Below, one piece after another: positions 50,426 through 57,996 of a stretch of 64,000 bases of DNA (position 1 is the stretch's first letter; the number at the start of each line of letters is the position of its first letter). The position numbers were made by a program, and so were the translations under genes. Under the pieces are notes generated by a model. It saw only the letters and a program-made list of their open reading frames with translations. It searched no databases and had not been told where the DNA came from. Origin of the DNA: Balneolaceae bacterium (lineage in GTDB: Bacteria > Bacteroidota > Rhodothermia > Balneolales > Balneolaceae); assembly GCA_020832285.1 (NCBI GenBank), contig JAFIFB010000056.1, forward strand, positions 54,361-118,360, read 5' to 3'.

Positions 50426-51527
50426 AATTTTCCAATAATTGTTGGAATTCCCTTGCAGCACTTTCAATTCCACTTTTTTGGTTATAGAGGCTGCCGCCAA
50501 TTAATAAAATGATATCATTTCCGTAGCTGTCCATCCATTCTTTAACTGTCTCCAGCTTAATGCCACCTGCAGGCACCGGAAATGTCGGCTTGAAACTACA
50601 GAAATGGCCACGCATCTGTCTGTTTAACTGATGGCATTGCTCAACAGAAAAGGGAAATCTGCCTCCTGTGTTCGGATAAATCACTGCATCAGCACCAAAT
50701 GCACGCCAGATTTTTCCGTAAAATAATTCCGGTGAAAATCCATGATTTGCCTGAATATATGATCCAGAAAAAGCTGGATGTGCCATCACTGGAATCTCTT
50801 TCAGGGATGCTATTGACAGCAGGCTTTCAAGTCCGGTAAGCTGTGGACAAACCAACACTCCGTCTGCTCCCAATTCAACTGCTTTTTCGAAGCGTTCAAT
50901 CAGATTCTGCGGTGATGTTGTAATATTTGGAAAATAGAGGCTCTTTTTACCTGATTGCTGCTCTCCACGCCGAACTGCTTTGGTACATAGCGATACACGT
51001 TCTTCGAACGTTGCACTTTGCTGATTGGTTAAACCGTGGTCATCTTTTATAATATCAATTCCGCCTTTGGAAAAAAGAAATGCCCGATCGGCAAGTTCTT
51101 CCGCCGAAAGCCCGACCGGCTTCAGAGCAGTGCTGCTGATGGCACGTTTCATGGCACCACAGGAATTCCTGATACCTTCAATACCAAATGAGGGCCCATT
51201 CAGAAGTTCATTAAAAATATTATCAGAAACGTCTGAAATTACAATTCCGTTAAGCAGAGAGATATTACCAAAAAGAACGTTCAAAAACTGAGTGGGATCA
51301 TCTCCAACGACAGACATAGGGTATGAAATTCGGGCTTTCCACTTATTCTCTCCAAACTGTTCAACAGGAGAAAATTCGGGCAGAGAAGATCTTGCTTCAG
51401 GAGGAACCAGTTCCAATGAAATTTCTACTGATTGTTCAGTACCGATTTTACGCACAAAATTCTCAGCTTTTGCCTGATCACCGGCTTCTATTTGATACAC
51501 AATAGTAAAGCGCGTATCGGTTTTCAT
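50415..51527 (-). CDS. RuBisCO-like protein (form IV)
   Basis: A 370-residue member of the RuBisCO superfamily that is unlikely to fix CO2. Seen: STALKPVGLSAEELADRAF near 132 (Lys136), GGIDIIKDDHGLTNQQ near 155 with Lys161, Asp162-Asp163 kept but the metal-binding Glu replaced by His164, PNTGGRFPFS near 286 and VPAGGIKLETV near 315. Such changes are typical of form IV proteins that act as isomerases or enolases on sugar phosphates. Coupled to the cupin gene downstream; purA lies 10 bp upstream on the same strand. Confidence 0.87.
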   Translation of the reverse strand: MKTDTRFTIVYQIEAGDQAKAENFVRKIGTEQSVEISLELVPPEARSSLPEFSPVEQFGENKWKARISYPMSVVGDDPTQFLNVLFGNISLLNGIVISDVSDNIFNELLNGPSFGIEGIRNSCGAMKRAISSTALKPVGLSAEELADRAFLFSKGGIDIIKDDHGLTNQQSATFEERVSLCTKAVRRGEQQSGKKSLYFPNITTSPQNLIERFEKAVELGADGVLVCPQLTGLESLLSIASLKEIPVMAHPAFSGSYIQANHGFSPELFYGKIWRAFGADAVIYPNTGGRFPFSVEQCHQLNRQMRGHFCSFKPTFPVPAGGIKLETVKEWMDSYGNDIILLIGGSLYNQKSGIESAAREFQQLLENYGK

Positions 51528-51536
51528 GGCAATATT

Positions 51537-52811
51537 TCAGCGTACAATGGTCTCAGATCGTTTTGGGCCGGTAGAAACAATTTTAAATGGAACTCCGGTA
51601 AACTCTTCTATAAAACGAATATATACCCTGGCTTTTTCAGGTAGATTTTCATAGGTGGAAATATTCCGGGTTGAGGTATTCCATCCCGTAAATGTTTTGT
51701 ATACAGGTATTACGTCATCAAGTTCATCACAATCAGCCGGGAAAACATCCGTTTTTTCACCATTAAGCTCGTAGTGAGTACATACTTTTATAGTTTCAAA
51801 ATCGTCGAGGACATCGAGCTTGGTTAGTGTTAGTTCATTCATTCCATTAAGACGGATGGCGTAGTTCAGAGCAACAAGATCCAGCCATCCGCATCTCCGT
51901 GGACGTCCCGTTGTTGCGCCAAACTCCTGGCCGTTTTTTCGAAGTTTTTCCCCTGATTCATCATTCAACTCGGTTGGAAAAGGCCCGTTTCCAACTCTTG
52001 TGCAGTACGCTTTGGTAATTCCCATAGCATTGGTTATAGCCAACGGAGGAATACCGCTGCCAGTGCAGGCGCCCCCTGCTGTAGGTGATGATGAAGTTAC
52101 ATAAGGGTAAGTGCCATGATCTACATCAAGGAGGCTTCCCTGGGCACCTTCAAGAAGTATCGCCTCATTATTCTGAAGTGCTTTATGTAGTAATTCAGTT
52201 GTGTTACAAATATATGGTTTTATAGTTTCAACCGAAGCCTCCAGATCTTCAATCATTTTTTCAGCGTTGATTGGATCTTCATTGTATACATTTTCCAGTG
52301 CGATATTGATATCATTCAGGTTCTTCCTGATTTTTTCTTCCAGACGTTCTCTATCCATCAGGTCAATCAACCGGATACCGATTCTGGAGACTTTACTCAC
52401 ATATGCGGGTCCGATTCCGCGACCTGTGGTACCGATTGCATCACTCCCGCGGCTTTTTTCTTTTACATTATCGAGCACTTTGTGATAAGGAAGGATCAGG
52501 TGGGCAGAACTGCTGATAAAGAGCCGATTCTTTAAATCAACACCGAGAGCCTCTACTTCTTCGAGTTCTTCAACAAGTGCAATCGGGTCAATAACAACAC
52601 CGTTTCCAATCACACATTTTGAGTTGCCATTAAACATTCCTGAAGGGATCAGATGGAGAACGATAGTTGTATCATCAAATTTAAGAGTGTGGCCAGCATT
52701 GGCCCCCCCCTGGTAACGAACCACATAATCTGAATCTGCACTTAGCAGATCTACCACCTTTCCTTTTCCTTCATCGCCCCACTGGGCACCAATAACAATT
52801 CGTACAGCCAT
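51537..52811 (-). CDS. purA: Adenylosuccinate synthase
   Basis: Joins IMP and aspartate with GTP in AMP synthesis. Start at the ATG at 52811 (MAVRIVIGAQWGDEGKGKVV) gives 424 residues, the normal size. Motifs: GDEGKGK P-loop, QGGANAGHT near 40, TTGRGIGPAY near 130, and LDVLDDFETIKVC and EGTGV-type GTP base motif (TKLDVLDD) near 325. A GTG at 52841 is possible but would place the Shine-Dalgarno sequence only 2 nt away. A terminator-like hairpin lies just before the ATG. It precedes the RuBisCO-like/cupin pair. Confidence 0.96.
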   Translation of the reverse strand: MAVRIVIGAQWGDEGKGKVVDLLSADSDYVVRYQGGANAGHTLKFDDTTIVLHLIPSGMFNGNSKCVIGNGVVIDPIALVEELEEVEALGVDLKNRLFISSSAHLILPYHKVLDNVKEKSRGSDAIGTTGRGIGPAYVSKVSRIGIRLIDLMDRERLEEKIRKNLNDINIALENVYNEDPINAEKMIEDLEASVETIKPYICNTTELLHKALQNNEAILLEGAQGSLLDVDHGTYPYVTSSSPTAGGACTGSGIPPLAITNAMGITKAYCTRVGNGPFPTELNDESGEKLRKNGQEFGATTGRPRRCGWLDLVALNYAIRLNGMNELTLTKLDVLDDFETIKVCTHYELNGEKTDVFPADCDELDDVIPVYKTFTGWNTSTRNISTYENLPEKARVYIRFIEEFTGVPFKIVSTGPKRSETIVR

Positions 52812-52818
52812 ATATTTC

Positions 52819-52847
52819 AAAAAAAAGGAGGTGTTTAGCACACCTCC
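52819..52847 (-). promoter_or_regulatory. Terminator-like hairpin directly upstream of purA
   Basis: On the minus strand GGAGGTGT and ACACCTCC (52827-52847, 5-nt loop) are followed by eight T and then, 7 nt later, the purA ATG. The left arm contains a Shine-Dalgarno-like GGAGG. It could end the STAS transcript, or act as a purA attenuator. Confidence 0.65.
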
Positions 52848-52965
52848 GAATAAAATTAGTTAAAAATAGTTTATTCCGTCTGACGGATGTTAAGTTCTCA
52901 GTAAACCTGGCTAATTTATAAGCCTGAACCGTCTGACCATTCTCGTGCTCTGTTATAAGAAATAG

Positions 52966-53313
52966 TTACGATTTTTCTTTGTAAGACTCAATCGCTTCAT
53001 CAACAGATTTATAGTGCTTGAAAACAGTAATGAGTTTTGTAACGATGAGCAGGCTTTCAATTTTATCACTTGCGTTTGCAATCCTTAGATCGCCTCCTGC
53101 CTTTCGCATGGTAGTAAGAGCGCCAATTAACATGCCCAGTCCTGAAGAATTCATGAACTTTACTTTTCCGAGATTAACAACTACGTTCTTTTTGTCATTC
53201 TCAATCAGTTCATGAATTTTTTCATTCAGGCTGACGGCATCCGGCCCGCCCATTACATTTCCTTTAAATTCAATGATTACGCTGTTATAGCGTTCAGAAA
53301 CATTAAAACTCAT
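52966..53313 (-). CDS. STAS-domain anti-sigma-factor antagonist
   Basis: A 115-residue SpoIIAA/RsbV-type protein: YNSVIIEFKGNVMGGPDAVS at the start, NVVVNLGKVKFMNSSGLGML near 45-65 (Ser in MNSSG is the phosphorylation site), and GALTTMRKAGGDLRIANAS. It should take part in partner switching that controls an alternative sigma factor or another output; the kinase and sigma factor are not in the window. It follows secF by 24 bp on the minus strand. Confidence 0.9.
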   Translation of the reverse strand: MSFNVSERYNSVIIEFKGNVMGGPDAVSLNEKIHELIENDKKNVVVNLGKVKFMNSSGLGMLIGALTTMRKAGGDLRIANASDKIESLLIVTKLITVFKHYKSVDEAIESYKEKS

Positions 53314-53337
53314 TGGCTTTCGGTGATTTATTTGATT

Positions 53338-54261
53338 TTACTTGGTTTTAGCTTTTGCAATTGCTCGTTTCTGAATCTCAACAACAAGCGCACTTGCAAT
53401 AAAAAGAGAACTGTAAGTTCCTAAAATTACTCCTATTACAAGGGCAAATGCAAAGCCTTTCAATACTTCCCCGCCAAAGATAAACAGCACACTTACCACA
53501 AACAAGGTGGTTACCGAAGTAACTACTGTACGACTGAGGGTATCGTTCAGGCTTTTGTTAATCATATCCTTGAAGTTCATCGTTTTGTAAATGATCGAAT
53601 TTTCACGGATTCGGTCGAACACTACTACGGTATCGTTCAGGGAATATCCCACAATGGTTAGAAATGCGGCAATCAGTGCCTGATTAATACTTACATCAAA
53701 TGGTGCTATTTCTGCCATAATGGTGAAAATACCGAGTACAATCAATACATCGTGTGCAAGTGCTGCAATTGCACCGGCTGAAAACCACCACCCTTTAAAA
53801 CGGATAAAGATGTAGATAAAAACTACTGCCAGGGCAAAAATAATAGAATACATCGCTCCCCGCCTTAGATCTTCTGCAAATCTTGGCCCCACGAGATCTG
53901 TTTTCTGGACAGTTACCGTATTGCCCGGATAGAGCTGAGCAAAGTTTTCAAGAATCAGCTCACGTGTGGCTGTTACATCTTCTTCACTGTCAACACGGAA
54001 AAGAATTTCTCTGCTGGAGCCAAACAGCTTTATTTCAGGAACGGTGCCAAGCGGCCCAGCCAGCTCTGTACGTATTTCTACTACATCAACCGGTTCTTCG
54101 AATTCAAAAACGAACTCTTGGCCGCCCCTGAAGTCAATACCATAATTGAGCCCCATCACTAAAATTCCCACAATAGATACGATAATCATCGTACCTGAAA
54201 AGAAGTATGCTTTTTGCTGGGCTTTAATAAAATCGAAATTTGGAGATTCAAACCATCTCAT
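53338..54261 (-). CDS. secF: Protein translocase subunit SecF
   Basis: Inner-membrane part of SecDF, which uses the proton gradient to pull secreted proteins through SecYEG. The 307-residue protein has an N-terminal helix, the periplasmic DUF-like region with GLNYGIDFRGGQEFVFEFEE, then five C-terminal helices including GYSLNDTVVVFDRIRENSII and DTLSRTVVTSVTTLF. It lies 38 bp after secD on the same strand. Confidence 0.95.
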   Translation of the reverse strand: MRWFESPNFDFIKAQQKAYFFSGTMIIVSIVGILVMGLNYGIDFRGGQEFVFEFEEPVDVVEIRTELAGPLGTVPEIKLFGSSREILFRVDSEEDVTATRELILENFAQLYPGNTVTVQKTDLVGPRFAEDLRRGAMYSIIFALAVVFIYIFIRFKGWWFSAGAIAALAHDVLIVLGIFTIMAEIAPFDVSINQALIAAFLTIVGYSLNDTVVVFDRIRENSIIYKTMNFKDMINKSLNDTLSRTVVTSVTTLFVVSVLFIFGGEVLKGFAFALVIGVILGTYSSLFIASALVVEIQKRAIAKAKTK

Positions 54262-54299
54262 AATGTAATCCTCATTTATATTCTTAAAATATTGAAATT

Positions 54300-56108
54300 T
54301 TATCCGAAGCTCACTGCGGATGTTTTCTCACGGGTAAGGTAATCTACAATAACCCGGGTAATCACAATCGCGCTGAAGAGTGAAGCTACAATACCTGCCA
54401 TCAGTGTAACGGCAAAGCCTTTGATTGGCCCCATACCGAAGCTGTAGAGGATCACTGCCACAAAGAATGTGGTAACATTGGCGTCAATAATCGCACTCAT
54501 TGCATTGGCATAGCCATTGTCAATGGCAGCGCGCAGTGTTTTACCTCCCCGCAATTCTTCACGTATTCGGTCAAATATAAGTACGTTCGCATCAACAGCC
54601 ATACCGATGGTCAATACAATACCAGCAATGCCCGGTAATGTGAGTGTGGCCTGGAATCCGGCCAGAATACCGAGGATGAAGATGATGTTGAACATCAATG
54701 CCAGATCGGCAATACCCCCTCCCGTTCGGTAGTAAACAATCATAAAGATAGCCACCACTCCCAGTCCGAACATAATAGAATAAAGTCCCGCACGAATTGA
54801 TGCCTCCCCAAGTGAAGCTCCTACAGTACGTTCCTCAATAATTTCAAGTGGTGCGGGAAGTGCACCCGACATCAGGATGTTTACAAGATCTTCTGCCGCG
54901 CGTACTCCGCCAAGTCCCGATATGGAAGATCGTCCATTGTTAATTTGTGAACGAACTGTAGGATAGGAATAGACATTGCCATCAAGCACAATCGCAACAG
55001 GTCGTCCAATGTTGGCGCCTGTAATTCGCGCCCATCGCCTTGCTCCCTCAGAATCCATTGTCATTGATACTTCAGGGGCATTGGTTGTTGGATCAAAAGC
55101 CACACGGGCCTCGGAAATAACATCACCAGTCAGTTCAATCTGGCTTCGTACGGCAATCAGCTCATATAAACCTATCCCATTATCAGAGGCAAAAGGAGTT
55201 GCACCCCACAACAGCGTGGTGTTTCGCGGAATAAGATTTCGTACATCTTCATGTTCAAGAATCCGGTTTACATCTGCTGTATCTCTTTCTGCTGCATATC
55301 CAAACACGTATTCGTTTGAGCCACGAAGTTCAAAGATCTCGAGAAGATTTTTAATACTGCTTTCATCTTCTTCATCCTGTTCGTAATTACTGAAAAATTC
55401 AGAGACTTGCTGCTTGGCAGAATTGATTTCTTCTGTTTCCGGTGTGAGTCTGAATTCGAGTCGTGCAGTTCCCCGAAGAAGATCTCTTACTCGTTCTTCA
55501 TCATCAACTCCAGGAAGTTCTACTACAATTCGATTACCTCCCTGTTGTAATATAGAAGGCTCGGTTACACCGAAACGGTCAACCCGGGAGCGGATAATGT
55601 CAATAGCACGCTCCACTGCAGAGGTCTGTTGATTGCGCAGATAGGTTGTGATCTCGGAGTTAGTGGATGTTCGGGTTATGTTTGCAGAGTCAGACCGGTA
55701 ATAACGGCTAAGCATAGCATCCGAATCGCGACGTTCAAATTCAGCTACAAATTCATCGATGAAATCGGTGTTGTTATCGATAGATGTTTGCCTGGCTGCC
55801 TGGATGACTTCTTCGAGATATTCATCAGCAAAATCACCAGCAAGCTCAAGGATAAGCTGAGGGCTGCCTACTTCGAGAGTAACATACATACCACCTTGGA
55901 GGTCCAGCCCAAGTGAAAGAGAGCGTTCTCTGAGATTTTGTAATTTCGCCATATTTTCACTTTCGTACTGAACTCTTTCAGTTTCAGTCATACTGTTCAT
56001 ATGTCTCTGTTCCAGATTCCACTGTATAGTGGGAAACAGGTAATAAATTGTCAGCCCAAGAAACAGGACGATACAACCTATTTTAAATCCGTTATTCTGC
56101 TTTTTCAT
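54300..56108 (-). CDS. secD: Protein translocase subunit SecD
   Basis: Partner of SecF. Residues 10-30 anchor the membrane; the large periplasmic domain starts with LGLDLQGGMYVTLEV near 62, contains the P1 domain RSRVDRFGVTEPSILQQGGN near 195, and leads to six C-terminal helices with TIGMAVDANVLIFDRIREEL near 500 (catalytic Asp pair) and GYANAMSAIIDANVTTFF. Length 602 is normal for this phylum. First gene of the secDF unit. Confidence 0.95.
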   Translation of the reverse strand: MKKQNNGFKIGCIVLFLGLTIYYLFPTIQWNLEQRHMNSMTETERVQYESENMAKLQNLRERSLSLGLDLQGGMYVTLEVGSPQLILELAGDFADEYLEEVIQAARQTSIDNNTDFIDEFVAEFERRDSDAMLSRYYRSDSANITRTSTNSEITTYLRNQQTSAVERAIDIIRSRVDRFGVTEPSILQQGGNRIVVELPGVDDEERVRDLLRGTARLEFRLTPETEEINSAKQQVSEFFSNYEQDEEDESSIKNLLEIFELRGSNEYVFGYAAERDTADVNRILEHEDVRNLIPRNTTLLWGATPFASDNGIGLYELIAVRSQIELTGDVISEARVAFDPTTNAPEVSMTMDSEGARRWARITGANIGRPVAIVLDGNVYSYPTVRSQINNGRSSISGLGGVRAAEDLVNILMSGALPAPLEIIEERTVGASLGEASIRAGLYSIMFGLGVVAIFMIVYYRTGGGIADLALMFNIIFILGILAGFQATLTLPGIAGIVLTIGMAVDANVLIFDRIREELRGGKTLRAAIDNGYANAMSAIIDANVTTFFVAVILYSFGMGPIKGFAVTLMAGIVASLFSAIVITRVIVDYLTREKTSAVSFG

Positions 56109-56318
56109 AGTTACAGTTAATTAGGTATTAATATTTTTAAAATTTAAAAAGGTGTTTTATAAAAACACGCAAAAAGAAGGGACCGGGAAAAGAAAAAGAG
56201 ATTGCTGTTCATCCTGGAACAGTGTTGTCTTTATGACTTAATTCCTCCATAGAGGCAATTATCAGACTGTACATACAGTATGAGATATAAGCCATAATTT
56301 CTTTTCCGAAAGGAAAAG

Positions 56319-56879
56319 CTACGGAGCATTAATACTAATTCCACTTATCAAAGGGATGAGTGATCGCCCCGAAACAGTATCTAAAACAGGTTCAACAAAA
56401 CCGGGGTAGAATTTGATCAGGTGATCCGTTTTTTGACTGGATAGTACAGATGTAAAATTATTTGTGGAAAGCCATTTGTAAAAAGGCTGAGAAATATCAG
56501 GTAAAATGGCATTAGTACCTGCTTTTTGAGTTTGAAATACATTCCACTGACCAAGCAGCCAGGAAGAAACCTGCTGATTTTTATTATTGTCGGGTAAGGC
56601 AAGGTTAATTCTAAAATCATCTTTATGATTGGCTACCAGCTCTGATGCCTGCTCAATAAGTATCCAAAAATTACCGGATTTTTCCGGTAACTCACGGATG
56701 GAGTTTCTCAGCTTAATTTCATTTTCATCACCTGATGCAACCACATTATGGCTTAACCACTGTGTAAATGCAGTTTTTTGAGCCTGGCTCGAAAATGGAA
56801 GAATCATGTGAGCCAAAATACCGGTCATCAAAACCGAAATGGTGAGAGACCTAAAGATATGTGAAAAGCTTTTTTTCAT
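56319..56879 (-). CDS. Exported protein of unknown function
   Basis: A 186-residue protein with a signal peptide when started at the ATG at 56879 (MKKSFSHIFRSLTISVLMTG onward, cleavage near SQAQ). The mature part is helical with several Trp residues (GNFWILIEQASELVANHKDD, SSWLLGQWNVFQTQKAG). No family recognised. It may be a periplasmic or surface protein; it is separated from secD by 210 bp. Confidence 0.72.
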   Translation of the reverse strand: MKKSFSHIFRSLTISVLMTGILAHMILPFSSQAQKTAFTQWLSHNVVASGDENEIKLRNSIRELPEKSGNFWILIEQASELVANHKDDFRINLALPDNNKNQQVSSWLLGQWNVFQTQKAGTNAILPDISQPFYKWLSTNNFTSVLSSQKTDHLIKFYPGFVEPVLDTVSGRSLIPLISGISINAP

Positions 56880-57370
56880 CAGATCAGTAAAAATAGGGAG
56901 AAAGCAGAGTGTTGACAAACATTTTTTATAATGATTTCTCCCTAAACGTATTTCATTCAGAAAGCTTATATATACATCTTTTTTTTATTCTGCCCAACCT
57001 TTTGTTAATACATGACAATATCAACAATTTCTGATTTTTACGGATGAATATTCCAAAGAAAGGAATTGAAGGTTAATCTGCATATTTCACAGATATATCA
57101 AATGTAATGTATCTGATTGAAATTTATTTCTTTAAGATTCAAAATGACGTCTTTGAAATCCCTATGAGCTGTCGAGACTGCATTTTGCGACATTTTAACC
57201 TTAACTATGCTGATTTTAAAATGGCACTCTGTCGTATGAAGCCATTGAGAGCCTGCGTGTAAAGTACTTCACCTTCACTGTGAAGCTTTCCTGGTCCTCG
57301 AATTTTCAGCGTACTGCTCAGCTTAGCAAGGACTTGCTAATGAAAAAAATCTCTTATTGAAAAATCCGGT
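56880..57370. other. Long intergenic region with palindromes and a small coding-like remnant
   Basis: About 490 bp between two minus-strand genes. It contains two perfect palindromes: CTTCAC-T-GTGAAG at 57273-57285 and TTAGCAAG-GA-CTTGCTAA at 57323-57340. On the minus strand an open stretch from about 57340 to the stop at 57205-57207 reads KLSSTLKIRGPGKLHSEGEV and continues with LYTQALNGFIRQSAILK, but has no start codon; it may be a gene fossil or chance. The left part (56880-57100) is AT-rich and may hold the promoter of the exported protein. Confidence 0.4.
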
Positions 57371-57901
57371 TTAGTCGGAGAGCCGATCGAGAATAATAAT
57401 TGTAGTGGCAGTAGCACCCAGTACCGAGGTTACCACCCCAAGCCAGTCAACAAATGATGGTCTGCGCAGAACTTCAAGGCTAATTATATCATCGTTTCTT
57501 AAGGGATAGTCTCTGAGTTCTGCCGGGAAAGGTTCATTATATCTGAATGTATATGTTTCAGATGTTTCCGAACCGTTTTCGGAATTGTACCGTGATATCG
57601 TTACTTCCAGGCGCACCTTACTCCAGTCCAGTCTCTGCCCGGCCCTATTGGCAGTCATTGGCCCTCTTGCATATGAGATCAATTCATGAACAGTAGTGTT
57701 TCTTGGTATTATGTACCTTCCCGGAGCACTAACATCACCCCAAACTGTAAGTGTATCAGCGAGCTGACCAGACTCAGCAATCCGTACAAACCCTTCGGAG
57801 AGACGAAAAACCTGTGAACCACCAGCCTGAGCTTTTAAGGTTTCATAGACAGGAAAGAATAAAAAAAGAATTCCAAGAGTAATGGCCAAATGCTTTTTCA
57901 T
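57371..57901 (-). CDS. SLBB-domain exported membrane protein
   Basis: A 176-residue protein with a signal peptide (HLAITLGILFLFFPVYETLK), one SLBB-like domain (TVWGDVSAPGRYIIPRNTTV then VHELISYARG near 50-80) and a C-terminal transmembrane helix (FVDWLGVVTSVLGATATTIIIL). SLBB domains bind glucan-type polymers in capsule export proteins, but the Poly_export barrel domain is missing. It lies 95 bp after the Wzc-like kinase gene and probably belongs to the same polysaccharide export system. Confidence 0.78.
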   Translation of the reverse strand: MKKHLAITLGILFLFFPVYETLKAQAGGSQVFRLSEGFVRIAESGQLADTLTVWGDVSAPGRYIIPRNTTVHELISYARGPMTANRAGQRLDWSKVRLEVTISRYNSENGSETSETYTFRYNEPFPAELRDYPLRNDDIISLEVLRRPSFVDWLGVVTSVLGATATTIIILDRLSD

Positions 57902-57996
57902 AGAGGAGTAACAGCTATAAAATAATCGTGGTTTCTGGTTAAGTGGGCAGATGATAAATAATTGAATTCGAATTTACCAGATATCAATAAAAAAGA

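Noticed and set aside
50415..51527. A CO2-fixing RuBisCO large subunit.
   Set aside because: The protein is short (370 residues) and the metal-binding Glu of KDDE is His, which fits a form IV RuBisCO-like protein.
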